Assembly: GCA_937899905.1 (NCBI GenBank)
Contig: CALCCF010000079.1
Location: forward strand, 1 to 64,000
DNA: 64,000 nt
Source: an uncultured Phycisphaeraceae bacterium
Lineage (GTDB): Bacteria; Planctomycetota; Phycisphaerae; Phycisphaerales; UBA1924
Direction of reading: 5' to 3'
The notes beneath the pieces were generated by a model, which was not told where the DNA came from, did no database searches, and saw nothing but the letters and a program-made list of their open reading frames with translations. Of the stretch, positions 34,534-43,481 are shown piece by piece. The translations under genes and the position numbers were made by a program. Each line of letters begins with the position of its first letter. Within the stretch, counting starts at the first letter, position 1.

Positions 34534-35355
34534 TTATACGGGTAGAGGTTCAAGCGGGTCTCGCGGGCCCTGCTCGGGCTCCTCGTCCCAAGCCTCGCCG
34601 TCTTCGGGTGGCAGCGGATTGATCAGCACGTACATCACGCCGAATACGCACGCGAAGAGCGGCATGGCGTAAAACAAGAACGGCAGGATCAGGAGCAGCA
34701 CGCACGCGATGGCGATGAGGGCCAGGATGACGCTGGTAATCCAGAGCTTGAAGACGTAGCCGCTGGTCAGGTACCACGACAGCTTGATCGCGTCGACCGG
34801 GCCGGGGTGCGATCCTCGCGGGTCCACGCACAAGAGCGTGGCGAACCACAGACGAATCGAGACATAGACGAGTAGGACGATCAAGCAAATGCCGAGGACG
34901 ACCCCAACTCCGATCGCCGCTGGTATCGAGACGGCAGCGAAGAGCGCTGCGCCAAAGCCGACGAATGCTCCGCCGACGATCAAGATGACCCAGGTGAGCA
35001 TCGAAACCAGCAGCGACACGCCGACGACCGGCCAGTACCGCCTGAACCCGATCAAGATGTCGTCGAATGAGCCCGCGCCATCGCGGTACCGGAGCACGGC
35101 GATCGCGCCGACGCCCACCCCGAGCGGCGCCTGCACAAACACCTGGGACGCCATCGAAACCGGGCTGACCCACGCGTTGGGACCGACGAGCATCTCGTCG
35201 ATGATGCCCGTGATGACGGCGAGCGCCCCGTACATCAGCAGCAACGCAATCGACGCCCCGAGCATGAGCCCGTAGTTGGAGGTGAGCAGGCGATTGCCCT
35301 CGGACAGGGCCGTCCCCACGCTCATCCCGAATCCGCCATTGCGCGGCTCGTCCAT
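34534..35355 (-). CDS. Multi-pass membrane protein of unknown function
   Basis: Encodes 273 residues from the ATG at 35355; GAGGGGGGG lies a few bases upstream. About six transmembrane segments are visible, including YGLMLGASIALLLMYGALAV, VVGVSLLVSMLTWVILIVGG, GVVLGICLIVLLVYVSI and ILALIAIACVLLLILPF. The layout, with a soluble stretch AIKLSWYLTSGYVFKLW between helices, resembles DUF975-like integral membrane proteins. The last 25 residues are acidic and Pro-rich. It begins 44 bases after the transketolase stop on the same strand and may be cotranscribed with it. Confidence 0.72.
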   Translation of the reverse strand: MDEPRNGGFGMSVGTALSEGNRLLTSNYGLMLGASIALLLMYGALAVITGIIDEMLVGPNAWVSPVSMASQVFVQAPLGVGVGAIAVLRYRDGAGSFDDILIGFRRYWPVVGVSLLVSMLTWVILIVGGAFVGFGAALFAAVSIPAAIGVGVVLGICLIVLLVYVSIRLWFATLLCVDPRGSHPGPVDAIKLSWYLTSGYVFKLWITSVILALIAIACVLLLILPFLFYAMPLFACVFGVMYVLINPLPPEDGEAWDEEPEQGPRDPLEPLPV

Positions 35356-35399
35356 TGCCCCCCCTCGATCCAATCGTAAGAGCCAGGTTCGGCGTGGGT

Positions 35400-37370
35400 T
35401 CACACCACCTGCAGCACTTCCTTCACCGAGTTCACCAGATCCTCCGCGGTCAGGCCGCATTGGACGATGAGTTCTTCAGCGGTGCGGGCGCTGCTGGGGA
35501 TGTGGCGGACGTGCATCTGCTTGAGCGTGAACCCGTCGCCGCTGTCGGCGATGGCCTCGGCGATCGCGCTGCCGAGCGCGCCGCCGTAGTTGTCCTCCAG
35601 CGAGATCACGAAGCCGCCGTTGGCGCTGATCAGGTCGAGCAGCTTGTCGGTATCGAACGGCAGGCTGTACATGTCGACGAGCGTGGCCTGGATGGCGGCC
35701 TTGTCGAGCAGCTCAACGGCCTTGTTTGCCTCGTGCACCATGTAGCCCGAGGCGCAGATCACGATATCGCGTCCCTCGTTGAGCACCTCGAACCCGCCGA
35801 GGTTGAACACGTCGTCGCTGGAGTACAGGAACTCGACGTCCGGACGCTGCGTCCGCATGTAGCAGCAGCCCTCGTACTCGGCCATGACCTGCGTGAGCGC
35901 GTACGCGCTGTACGCGTCGCTGGGCTGGAGCACGTAGCAACCAGGGTTGCCGCGGTGGTCCTTCATCGTCGTGAAGCTGCGGAACCAGCTGACATCGGGC
36001 AGGCCCATCTGGCTGGGGCCGTCGGCGGCGAGCGTGACGCCGCTATGGCTGCCGACGATCTTCAGGTTCGCACCGCTGTTGATCGCCATCTCGATCTGGT
36101 CGTACGCCCGCGTCAGGAACTTCGCGAAGCTGCTGGAGAAGGGGATCTTGCCCGCAGCGCTCAGGCCGACGGCCATCGAGAGCATGTGCTGCTCGGCGAT
36201 CTTGCACTCGAAGAAACGCGAGGCGAAGTTCGGGTCCTTGGCAAACGTCTCGGCAAAGGTCGAGTTGCTCACGTCGGCGTCGAGCACGACGACCTCGGGC
36301 ATGGGCGCGCCCATCGCCCGCAGCGCCAGGCCGTACGCCTTGCGCGTCGCCAGGCTGGCGGTCTGGCGCAGGCTGTCCATGTCCAGTTGCTTCATCGCCT
36401 GGTCCATGCTGGGGACCTCGCCCTGGCCGGCCGGCAGCGGCTGCGGCTCGGGCGGCGGCTGGATGGCGAAGCTGTCGGCGCTGCTGAGCGCGCTGGTCAG
36501 CTCGCCGCGACGCTCGTCCAGCTCGGCCTTGGCGCGCTCGAGCGCCTGGTTGCTGGCGGGCTTGCCGTGCCAGCCGTTGCCTTGCATCGAAGGCGCACCC
36601 CAGCCCTTGACCGTCTTGGCGATGATCGCCATGGGGGCGGCGCCCTGCGAGCCGGCAACCTCGCGGGACTTCTCGAACGCGGCCTGGATCGCGCTGGGGT
36701 CGTGCCCGTCGATCACCATGCCCTCGAGCCAGAAGACGCGCAGCTTGGCCTCCAGACGCTCGGGCGACTGCTGGTCGCTGACGCGGCCGGCCTGGCCGTA
36801 GCCGTTGCAGTTGAAGATCGGCAGCACGCTCGTCAGGCGACGCTCGACCATGTAATCGAGCGCTTCGGCGACCTGGCCCTCGCGGCTCTCGCCGTCGCCG
36901 ATGATGCAGTAGATCATGCGATCGCGGCCGTCGAGGGCGTCCGCCTCGGCCAAGCCGCACGCGACGCTCAGGCCCTGGCCCAGCGAGCCGGTCGCCGCGT
37001 CGAAGAATGGGAAGCCTTCCATCGGGTTGGGGTGGCCGTCGAGCTCGCTGTCCTGATCGCGCAGGGTCATCGCGTCATCGAGCGTGAGCGGGCGACGGTT
37101 CTCGGGGTCCCGCCCGACCATAACACCCAGCTTGCACGCCGCCGCGTAGACCACGGGTACGGCGTGACCGGCCGAGAGCACCAGGCGATCGCTCGTGGGG
37201 TAGTCGGGGTACTCGGGGCTCCACCGCATGGTGTGGAAGAGCAGCACCGTCGTGATGTGCGAGAGGCTCATCGCCGTCGTCGGATGCCCGCTGCCCGAGG
37301 CGGCGGTCATCTCGAGGGACATCTTGCAGAGGTCGATGGCTTGGGCGTGAACAGCAGCTTCGAAGGACAT
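35400..37370 (-). CDS. tkt: Transketolase
   Basis: Encodes 656 residues, close to the usual 660. Transketolase moves two-carbon units between sugar phosphates in the pentose phosphate pathway using thiamine diphosphate. The N-terminal SGSGHPTTAMSLSH, the TPP motif IGDGESREGQVAEALDYM with NCNGYGQ, and central segments such as FFECKIAEQHMLSMAVGLSA and AADGPSQMGLPDVSWFR are visible. It is a single chain with both halves fused. A promoter-like element lies 214 bases upstream (37584-37612). The first genes downstream encode an unrelated membrane protein. Confidence 0.96.
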   Translation of the reverse strand: MSFEAAVHAQAIDLCKMSLEMTAASGSGHPTTAMSLSHITTVLLFHTMRWSPEYPDYPTSDRLVLSAGHAVPVVYAAACKLGVMVGRDPENRRPLTLDDAMTLRDQDSELDGHPNPMEGFPFFDAATGSLGQGLSVACGLAEADALDGRDRMIYCIIGDGESREGQVAEALDYMVERRLTSVLPIFNCNGYGQAGRVSDQQSPERLEAKLRVFWLEGMVIDGHDPSAIQAAFEKSREVAGSQGAAPMAIIAKTVKGWGAPSMQGNGWHGKPASNQALERAKAELDERRGELTSALSSADSFAIQPPPEPQPLPAGQGEVPSMDQAMKQLDMDSLRQTASLATRKAYGLALRAMGAPMPEVVVLDADVSNSTFAETFAKDPNFASRFFECKIAEQHMLSMAVGLSAAGKIPFSSSFAKFLTRAYDQIEMAINSGANLKIVGSHSGVTLAADGPSQMGLPDVSWFRSFTTMKDHRGNPGCYVLQPSDAYSAYALTQVMAEYEGCCYMRTQRPDVEFLYSSDDVFNLGGFEVLNEGRDIVICASGYMVHEANKAVELLDKAAIQATLVDMYSLPFDTDKLLDLISANGGFVISLEDNYGGALGSAIAEAIADSGDGFTLKQMHVRHIPSSARTAEELIVQCGLTAEDLVNSVKEVLQVV

Positions 37371-37583
37371 GGCGCTTCCCTTTCGGTGCGGGCGGCTCGC
37401 GATCCCAAGGTCGGCGGCGGTCGCCGCGACCGTGGGACGAGGGATCCGGGCACGGAAGGCCTCGAACCGCTGCGTTCACCCTGAGGAGCGCCGGACCGCC
37501 CTGGGGGCGGGTGCCGATGGTCTCTTGTCGTCCCGGAACGGCTTGGAAGCGGAACCGCTCGCCACCCGAACCGAAGACGCCAG

Positions 37584-37612
37584 AGTATCTACAGGCACGC
37601 GCGAAATAGCAA
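37584..37612 (-). promoter_or_regulatory. Candidate sigma-70 promoter for transketolase
   Basis: On the minus strand TTGCTA (37612-37607) and GATACT (37589-37584) are separated by exactly 17 bases. Each matches four of six positions of the -35 and -10 consensus. It would give a leader of about 205 bases before the transketolase ATG. The leader shows no recognised riboswitch. Confidence 0.4.
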
Positions 37613-37625
37613 CCCGGCGGAAGCC

Positions 37626-38195
37626 CTAAAGCAGCCCGAGCCCGAAGTGCGGCCCGTTCTCGCGAGCAGCCTCGCCCTGATCAGGCGGACTCTCGGCGGG
37701 CAGCGCACCCGGCTCTGCCTCGGGCTGCAGGATGGCCTCCATCGCCGCCCGCCGGGCCGCACGGATGGTGTCGCCATCGACATACCAGCGGATGTGGTCG
37801 GCGATGAGCTCGGCCGCCGGCCTGTTGCCACCGATCCCGACGTCGAGCGTCAGGTCGGTCATGGTCGGCGAGAGCCGCCGGAGCCTCAGGATGGCCAGAT
37901 CCCCACGCTCGCTGCGCACTTGGTACACACGCAGGCGGACGACGCCGTCGCTCTTGTGCTCGCTGGTGAGCTCGACTTCGAGGTCCAGGCCCACCAACGC
38001 CCGCTCGGCGGCCAGCGTCACGGGGTCAAAACCGGCGTCTTCCACAAACCTCAGGCGCGAGCCGACCCACGCGGCGTAGCCGAAATTGGCGACCGACGCG
38101 ATCGGGGCCAGCCCTATGGCGGCGCATCCGGAGCCGACAGAGCACGCGAGCAGCGCAATCGCAAGGGTCTTCGAATTGAGCCGCGCCCTCGCCAT
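37626..38195 (-). CDS. Small putative lipoprotein
   Basis: Encodes 189 residues. The signal has a basic start and hydrophobic core with lipobox SVGSGC, lipidated Cys at residue 24. The rest has a mixed alpha/beta composition (EVELTSEHKSDGVVRLRVYQ, LRRLSPTMTDLTLDVGIGG), recalling DUF3568-type small lipoproteins. It starts 13 bases after the Fur-family gene stop, so both may be cotranscribed. Role unknown. Confidence 0.7.
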   Translation of the reverse strand: MARARLNSKTLAIALLACSVGSGCAAIGLAPIASVANFGYAAWVGSRLRFVEDAGFDPVTLAAERALVGLDLEVELTSEHKSDGVVRLRVYQVRSERGDLAILRLRRLSPTMTDLTLDVGIGGNRPAAELIADHIRWYVDGDTIRAARRAAMEAILQPEAEPGALPAESPPDQGEAARENGPHFGLGLL

Positions 38196-38208
38196 GCGAG
38201 CAGGCTAC

Positions 38209-38604
38209 TCAGTTGGAGCGGTGCTGGCAGTTCTCGCGGTTGCACGTACCGTAGAGCACGAGCTCGTGCCGATTCACACTGAACTCGGGTGGGGTGAGGC
38301 TGTCAGGGTCGGCCACGCCGCAGCCCTGGATCTCAAACACCCGGCCGCAGTCTTCGCACTTGAAGAAGTGGTGGTGATGCTGGGCGCGTGATGCGGGCTC
38401 GTATCGGGAAGGCTCTCCCGGGAGCTCAACGGCGCTGAGCTCCTGGTCTTCCAACATCAGCTTGATCGTTCTATAGACCGTTGCCAACCCGATTCCGGGG
38501 ACATCGTGCTGAGCGAGATCGAGGACTTCTTGCGGGCCTAGGGGGCCGTCGGCATCAGCGAACACCGAACGGATGGCCCGCCGTTGGCGGGTGTCTCTGG
38601 TCAT
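38209..38604 (-). CDS. Fur-family metal-dependent regulator
   Basis: Encodes 131 residues. The winged HTH (about 20-65, with LATVYRTI at 40-47) is followed by a dimerisation domain with HHHHFFKCEDC (76-86): His residues for the regulatory metal and C83-C86, plus C121 and C126, for a structural zinc. Whether it senses iron, zinc or peroxide cannot be decided from sequence. It is divergent from a cysteine desulfurase-like gene, and an AT-rich 172-base region between them contains a short palindrome (38668-38679). A likely role is regulation of metal uptake or Fe-S assembly. Confidence 0.9.
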   Translation of the reverse strand: MTRDTRQRRAIRSVFADADGPLGPQEVLDLAQHDVPGIGLATVYRTIKLMLEDQELSAVELPGEPSRYEPASRAQHHHHFFKCEDCGRVFEIQGCGVADPDSLTPPEFSVNRHELVLYGTCNRENCQHRSN

Positions 38605-38641
38605 TCGGAAAGTTTATGCTCGTCGCAACCTCATGAATCCA

Positions 38642-38679
38642 GCGCGGTAACGCGCATTTTTTTATCAAGAAATGTTTCT
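38642..38679. promoter_or_regulatory. Hairpin plus palindrome in the fur-desulfurase divergent region
   Basis: GCGCG (38642-38646) and CGCGC (38651-38655) form a small stem followed by A and seven T (38657-38663), terminator-like on the plus strand although no plus-strand gene lies upstream. Nearby AGAAATGTTTCT (38668-38679) has 5-base arms AGAAA/TTTCT and is a candidate operator. The region is AT-rich, unlike the rest of the window. Either could control the adjacent genes. Confidence 0.4.
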
Positions 38680-38776
38680 CGAATATTAAGATGCGGTTAA
38701 GCCTCCCCTGCTAAACCAGTCTGAACGCCCATGAGTCGCTCTGATCGGCCGAAACTGGCAATACACTCCGTCAGAA

Positions 38777-39991
38777 ATGAGCGAATCCTCCCCCCACCGC
38801 CTGTACTGCGACAATGCCGCAACCAGCTTCCCAAAAGCCCCTGGCGTGTACGAGGCGATGGTTCGGTACGGACAGGATATTGGGGCTTCCCCTGGCCGGG
38901 GCAGCTACGCGGAGGCCCGCGAGGGGGCTGCCGTGCTCGGCGAGTGCCGCAGGCTCATAGCCCGGCTGGTCAATGCCGAGCACCCTGACGGAGTGGTGTT
39001 CACGCTGAACACCAGCGATGCGCTGAATCTGGCCATCAAGGGCCTGGTCTTCAACCGCCTCCGCCAAGACCCCGACGCCCGGCTCCATGTCGTGACGACG
39101 GCGATGGACCACAACTCGGTCCTTCGCCCGCTCAATGCCCTCGCCGACATGCTGCCCGGGCGGTTCCGCTGGACATGCGTGCCGGTGGACGCGCAGGGAT
39201 TGGCCGACTCACATGATGTTGACGCCGCGATCACGCCGGACACGCTGCTCGTGGCGCTCGTGCATGCCAGCAACGCGACCGGGGTGATCCAACCCGTGCG
39301 CGAGATCGGGCGGGTGTGCAAGTCCAAGCGCGTGCCGCTGCTCGTCGACGCCGCCCAGAGCGTGGGACACCTGCCGGTCGACATGAGGTGCGACGGCATC
39401 GACCTTCTGGCGTGGCCGGGGCACAAGGGCCTTCTCGGGCCCTTGGGAACTGGCGGCTTGGTGATCTCGCCGGACCTGATTGATCAACTCGACCCGCTGC
39501 GCGAGGGCGGTACGGGTTCTCGCAGCGAGTTGGATACCCAGCCGACAGACCTGCCCGACAAGTACGAGCCGGGCTCGCACAACACCGTGGGAATCGCGGG
39601 CCTGATCCCAGGCGTGCGATACGTCCTCGATCGCGGGATCGAAGCGATCCGGGCGCACGAGTTGGGACTGATCGATCTGTTCGTGTCGGGCATCGAGCAC
39701 GTACGCGGGGTACGGCTCATCGGGCCGACCGAGCGAAGCCAACGCGTGGCTGTCTTCAGCCTCGTGTTTGACGGGCTCGCGCCCAACGAGGCGGCGGATC
39801 GCCTGGAACGCGAGCATGGCGTGCTGGCACGAGCGGGCCTGCATTGCGCGCCTCGGGCCCACGAGGCGATGGGCACAACCCCGCTCGGCGGAACGGTGCG
39901 GCTGAGCTTCGGCCCGTTCACGACGGATGACGATGTCGATCGAGCGCTCGCCGCGGTGGAGAGCACCGCGCTCGCGCCGGCCGGAAGCTGA
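38777..39991 (+). CDS. Cysteine desulfurase-like class V aminotransferase
   Basis: Encodes 404 residues. The PLP-binding Lys is K217 in WPGHKGLLGPLGTGGL. C357 in GLHCAPRAHEAMG is in the position of the persulfide-forming Cys of the NifS/SufS/CsdA type. N-terminal YCDNAATSFPKAP and the HASNATGV segment agree. It would release sulfur from cysteine for Fe-S or other sulfur products. No SufBCD or IscU genes flank it, so the acceptor is unknown. Being divergent from a Fur-family regulator suggests metal-dependent control. Confidence 0.88.
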   Translation: MSESSPHRLYCDNAATSFPKAPGVYEAMVRYGQDIGASPGRGSYAEAREGAAVLGECRRLIARLVNAEHPDGVVFTLNTSDALNLAIKGLVFNRLRQDPDARLHVVTTAMDHNSVLRPLNALADMLPGRFRWTCVPVDAQGLADSHDVDAAITPDTLLVALVHASNATGVIQPVREIGRVCKSKRVPLLVDAAQSVGHLPVDMRCDGIDLLAWPGHKGLLGPLGTGGLVISPDLIDQLDPLREGGTGSRSELDTQPTDLPDKYEPGSHNTVGIAGLIPGVRYVLDRGIEAIRAHELGLIDLFVSGIEHVRGVRLIGPTERSQRVAVFSLVFDGLAPNEAADRLEREHGVLARAGLHCAPRAHEAMGTTPLGGTVRLSFGPFTTDDDVDRALAAVESTALAPAGS

Positions 39992-40013
39992 TACCGCTTG
40001 AATCTCGGTGTGC

Positions 40014-41411
40014 TCAGGCTGGGATGGACGGCCGCCGGCGCAAGAGCCACACGGATGCGATCCACCGCACGCTCCAGCCGAGGCGATGGAGCCTGAGTTG
40101 GACATCCAGGCGGCGGAGCGAGGCGTCTTCGGGATCGACAGAGATGCCCTGCTTCAGCCAGTAGCGGGCCCGCGACCACTGTCCCTCACGAAGCAGGGCC
40201 AGCGCGATATTGTGCATTGCAGGCACGAACCGGGGATCCAGCCTGACGGCCTCCCGCGTGGCTTCGATGCCCGAGGACCTGTCGCCGGCATGGAAGTGGG
40301 CCAAGCCGAGCCAGTGCCACAGCCGGGCCTCACTGGGACGCATGCGTACGGCTCGGTTTAGCACGCGGATGGCTTGGGTCTGCGCGCCGGCGTCGATGAG
40401 CAACTCGCCGAGTTCGGCTAGGGCGGCCGGATCGATCACGAACTCCTCGGAGCCCTCGCGCTCGGCGGCGCGGTAGAGCCGCTCGACCTCGGCCTCGAGC
40501 AGCTCGATCGTGCGCTGGCGGTCCTCGGCCTTTGAGGAACTCAGCAAGAGCCGTGCGAGCCGACGGGTCACCTCGCCGTTTTCGGGCTGGAGGCGTCGCG
40601 CAACGTCGAGGTGGACGACCGCCTTACCGGCATCGGAGCGCTTCTCGTGCAGAAAGCCGAGCTCGGCGTGGGCCTCGGCGTGGTCGGGTTCGAGTTCCAG
40701 AACTCGGCCGAACTTCTCACGGGCTTCGTCGAGCCGGCGCATCTCGACCAGCAGACGGCCGAGGTTCATGAGCACACCGACGTCGCCGGGATCTTCACGA
40801 AGCTCGATCAGGAACAGCTGGCGGGCGCGCTCGTGACGACCGGTCTGCCAATATGCCTCAGCGAGGCGAGCCTGGACGCCGGGCAGTTCGGGATCGAGCC
40901 GGGCGGCCTCGCGGAGGCACCAGACGGCTCGGTCGTGCAGGCCTCGCGCGAGCAGGCTGGCGGCGATGGCCGAGTATGCCTCGCCGCACTCGGGCTTGCG
41001 CTGCTGGAGCATGTAGAACGCCAGCTCGGCCTCGTCGTGCTCGCCGAGCTGGGTGTGGGCCTCGATGCGGGCGATCGCGGGATAGACCTCGCCGGGCTCG
41101 GCCGACTCGGCGCGATCGAACCAGGCGAGGGCCTCGCGCGTCTTGCCGGCGCGGACGAGGTTCACGCCCGACGCCATGGCGGCGTTGAAGTCCGGGGTGC
41201 GGAGGCGGTAGCTCTCGCCGAAGGCCGAGGCGGCCTCCTCGAATCGGCCGTCGGCCTCGAGCGCGACGCCGAGGTTGAACAGCCAATCGGGCTGGTATGG
41301 ATTCAGGGCGATCGCCTCGCGGAGCGCAGCGGCGGCCTCGGCCCATCGGCCGGCCTCATACAGATCGTGCGCCCGCTCGACGTGGGCCTCGGCATCGATC
41401 CAATCGCTCAT
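40014..41411 (-). CDS. TPR repeat protein
   Basis: Encodes 465 residues from the ATG at 41411; upstream in-frame sequence is Pro/Arg-rich and looks non-coding. About 10-11 tetratricopeptide repeats of 34 residues run from residue 5 to about 440, recognisable by the pattern W-LG-x-G-Y-A-P, for example AAALREAIALNPYQPDWLFN, EKFGRVLELEPDHAEAHAEL and LWHWLGLAHFHAGDRSSGIE. A basic C-terminal tail rich in Arg/Trp follows. TPR arrays form protein-binding scaffolds; no signal peptide is seen, so it is probably cytoplasmic. Partner unknown. Confidence 0.87.
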   Translation of the reverse strand: MSDWIDAEAHVERAHDLYEAGRWAEAAAALREAIALNPYQPDWLFNLGVALEADGRFEEAASAFGESYRLRTPDFNAAMASGVNLVRAGKTREALAWFDRAESAEPGEVYPAIARIEAHTQLGEHDEAELAFYMLQQRKPECGEAYSAIAASLLARGLHDRAVWCLREAARLDPELPGVQARLAEAYWQTGRHERARQLFLIELREDPGDVGVLMNLGRLLVEMRRLDEAREKFGRVLELEPDHAEAHAELGFLHEKRSDAGKAVVHLDVARRLQPENGEVTRRLARLLLSSSKAEDRQRTIELLEAEVERLYRAAEREGSEEFVIDPAALAELGELLIDAGAQTQAIRVLNRAVRMRPSEARLWHWLGLAHFHAGDRSSGIEATREAVRLDPRFVPAMHNIALALLREGQWSRARYWLKQGISVDPEDASLRRLDVQLRLHRLGWSVRWIASVWLLRRRPSIPA

Positions 41412-41662
41412 GGTCGCTCTGGCATCCTTTGCGGAGGGCGGCCTACCACCCGCGCCTCTCAGTGTATCGTCGGCCGATCGGGTTTGTCTCCGCAAACCAC
41501 CCGAAAGCGCGGCCGACGGAGCGTTTTCGGTCCAAGGCCGAGCAACCGACGGCAACCGACAGGCCCTTCGCCACTGTTCCGAATCGGGCCCTTCGTGTTA
41601 CGCCCGAGGTCGAGTGGCGTTCGAAAGGGAGATCGACAAAGGCGTGGCCTGGGAGGAGGCAC

Positions 41663-41686
41663 AAAAAAAGGCCGCGAGAACGCGGC
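41663..41686 (-). terminator. Rho-independent terminator of tRNA-Glu
   Basis: On the minus strand GCCGCG (41686-41681) and CGCGGC (41676-41671) form a stem with loop TTCT, followed by C and seven T (41669-41663). It lies 8 bases beyond the tRNA 3' end. Confidence 0.85.
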
Positions 41687-41694
41687 AGGCGAAA

Positions 41695-41767
41695 TGACCC
41701 CAACGGGATTCGAACCCGTGTTGCCGCCGTGAAAGGGCGGAGTCCTAAACCACTAGACGATAGGGCC
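41695..41767 (-). tRNA. tRNA-Glu (UUC anticodon)
   Basis: Read on the minus strand the 73 bases form a complete cloverleaf: a 7-pair acceptor stem GGCCCTA/TGGGGTC with wobble pairs, anticodon arm CCGCC-CTTTCAC-GGCGG giving anticodon TTC, and T arm with TTCGAAT. It decodes GAA/GAG. CCA is not encoded, so it must be added afterwards. A promoter-like element lies 11 bases upstream and a terminator follows. Confidence 0.96.
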
Positions 41768-41778
41768 AGCCAAGGAAA

Positions 41779-41807
41779 ACGATAGGTCGTCCATCTCGAT
41801 CCGCCAA
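41779..41807 (-). promoter_or_regulatory. Candidate sigma-70 promoter for tRNA-Glu
   Basis: On the minus strand TTGGCG (41807-41802) and TATCGT (41784-41779) are 17 bases apart, each matching four of six consensus positions. The -10 box ends 11 bases before the tRNA 5' end, an expected distance for a tRNA transcript. It lies in the 84-base gap to the divergent astB start. Confidence 0.55.
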
Positions 41808-41851
41808 GTTGAATCGCCGCCCATACCCACCGTCTCGACCAAGAATACACG

Positions 41852-43240
41852 ATGGAAACTCACCCCCCCGGCACCCCCACCGAGGCGAACTTCGACAGCC
41901 TCGTCGGCCCGACCCACAACTACGCCGGCCTGGCCCAGGGCAATCTGCTGAGCACCGAGCACGCCGGCCTTGTGGCCTATCCGCGGCAGGCGGCTCTCCA
42001 GGGCTTGCGGAAGATGGACCGGCTGCGTTCGATGGGCCTCGTCCAGGGCGTCCTGCCGCCCCAAGTCAGGCCCGATGTTGACTTCCTGAGGGCGACTGGT
42101 GTCACGGGGCCTGATGACGCCTCGATCATCGCCAAGGCCGCGCGCGAGGCGCCGAGGCTACTCGCAACGGCGTGCAGCTCGAGCAGCATGTGGGCGGCCA
42201 ACGCGGCCACCGTCTCGCCCGCCGCCGATACCGCCGATGGCCGCGTGCACCTCACCGTCGCCAATCTGGTGACCAACGCCCACCGGTCCATCGAGCATGG
42301 CCAGACCGCACGCGCGCTCCGGGCGGTCTTCCGTGATGGGGCGCGGTTTGCGGTCCACGACGCGCTGCCTTCGACCCCCGACTTCGCCGACGAGGGCGCC
42401 GCAAACCACACACGCCTGGCCAGGACCCACGGCGAGCGCGGCGCCGAGTTGTTCGTGTACGGCCGCCTCGGCCCGGGCGAGGGCTCGCTCCGCTTGCCGC
42501 GCAAGTTCCCCGCCCGCCAGACCCTCGAAGCCAGCAGAGCGATCGCGAGGCTGCACCAGCTCGATGCCTCCACGGTCGTGTACGCACAGCAGAATCCCGA
42601 TGCGATCGATGCTGGCGTGTTCCACAACGACGTGATCGCTGTTGGCAACGGACCAGTGCTGTTGGCCCATGAGCTTGCGTTTACCGACCGGGAGGGCACA
42701 CTGCGAGATCTGGGCCAGGCGTGCACCAAGCTCGGGTTCGATCTCATTCCCGTTGAGGTCACCGAGCAGCAGGTGCCCCTCGAGCTCGCGGTGAAGCGGT
42801 ATCTCTTCAACAGCCAGCTGGTGACGCTGCCGGATGGCTCGATGGCGCTCGTCTCGCCAACCGACTGCGAGGAGGAGCCGGCGATCGCTTCGGCCATCGA
42901 CTCGATCGTGGCCGACGCTGAGAATCCGATCTCCCAGGCGATCTACGCCGACGTGCGCCAGAGCATGCAGAACGGCGGAGGTCCGGCGTGCCTCCGGTTG
43001 CGTGTTGTGCTGGGCCCGGATGACCTCGCCGGCGTCGCTCCGAAGACGCTGCTGAGCGATGCGCTCGTGGCCCAGCTCGAAGGCTGGATCGAGCGGCACT
43101 ATCGCGAGACGTTGGCCCCAGCCGACCTGGCCGATCCGAAGCTGCTCGACGAGACCCGTACTGCCCTGGATGAGCTCACCGGCATCCTCGGCTTGGGCTC
43201 GATATACCCCTTCCAGCACGATGCGGTCACCGTCTGGTAG
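41852..43240 (+). CDS. astB: N-succinylarginine dihydrolase
   Basis: Encodes 462 residues, close to the family length of about 445. AstB hydrolyses N2-succinylarginine to succinylornithine, CO2 and ammonia in the arginine succinyltransferase pathway. Motifs are NFDSLVGPTHNYAGLAQGN at the N-terminus, WAANAATVSPAADTADG, HNDVIAVGNG and the C-terminal GGGPACLRLRVVL containing the catalytic Cys. No astA, astC, astD or astE gene is in the window, so the pathway is either encoded elsewhere or this enzyme acts on a related substrate. It is divergent from tRNA-Glu. Confidence 0.93.
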   Translation: METHPPGTPTEANFDSLVGPTHNYAGLAQGNLLSTEHAGLVAYPRQAALQGLRKMDRLRSMGLVQGVLPPQVRPDVDFLRATGVTGPDDASIIAKAAREAPRLLATACSSSSMWAANAATVSPAADTADGRVHLTVANLVTNAHRSIEHGQTARALRAVFRDGARFAVHDALPSTPDFADEGAANHTRLARTHGERGAELFVYGRLGPGEGSLRLPRKFPARQTLEASRAIARLHQLDASTVVYAQQNPDAIDAGVFHNDVIAVGNGPVLLAHELAFTDREGTLRDLGQACTKLGFDLIPVEVTEQQVPLELAVKRYLFNSQLVTLPDGSMALVSPTDCEEEPAIASAIDSIVADAENPISQAIYADVRQSMQNGGGPACLRLRVVLGPDDLAGVAPKTLLSDALVAQLEGWIERHYRETLAPADLADPKLLDETRTALDELTGILGLGSIYPFQHDAVTVW

Positions 43241-43417
43241 CGAGCCGCCATCTCAAAAAAATTTCGTTTGGCCCGTGTGTGCCGCGTGCGGTTCTCGCTC
43301 TGAGTGGCGGAGGGAGCACACGGCGGCGCTCTGCGCACCAGTCGCGCGGTGCTGATCGTCGATCCCGTGGCCAGAGGAGGGCCACCACTCGGATACGAGG
43401 GAGAGCGGGACGGCCGA

Positions 43418-43433
43418 CCGATGTGCGCATCGG
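43418..43433. repeat. Short inverted repeat downstream of astB
   Basis: CCGATG (43418-43423) and CATCGG (43428-43433) form a 6-base hairpin with loop TGCG in the 241-base gap between astB and the pilin gene. The outer flanks GACC/GGTC extend it imperfectly. A possible terminator for either convergent gene, but without a T run. Nothing else is recognisable in 43241-43481. Confidence 0.35.
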
Positions 43434-43481
43434 ACGGTCGCTCCCGTGCGCGCAGACGGAATCCACTGGCGTGCGGCAGGT

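Noticed and set aside
35355-37484. Plus-strand frame of about 700 codons opposite transketolase
   Set aside because: Transketolase motifs are complete on the minus strand, so this is a high-GC shadow.
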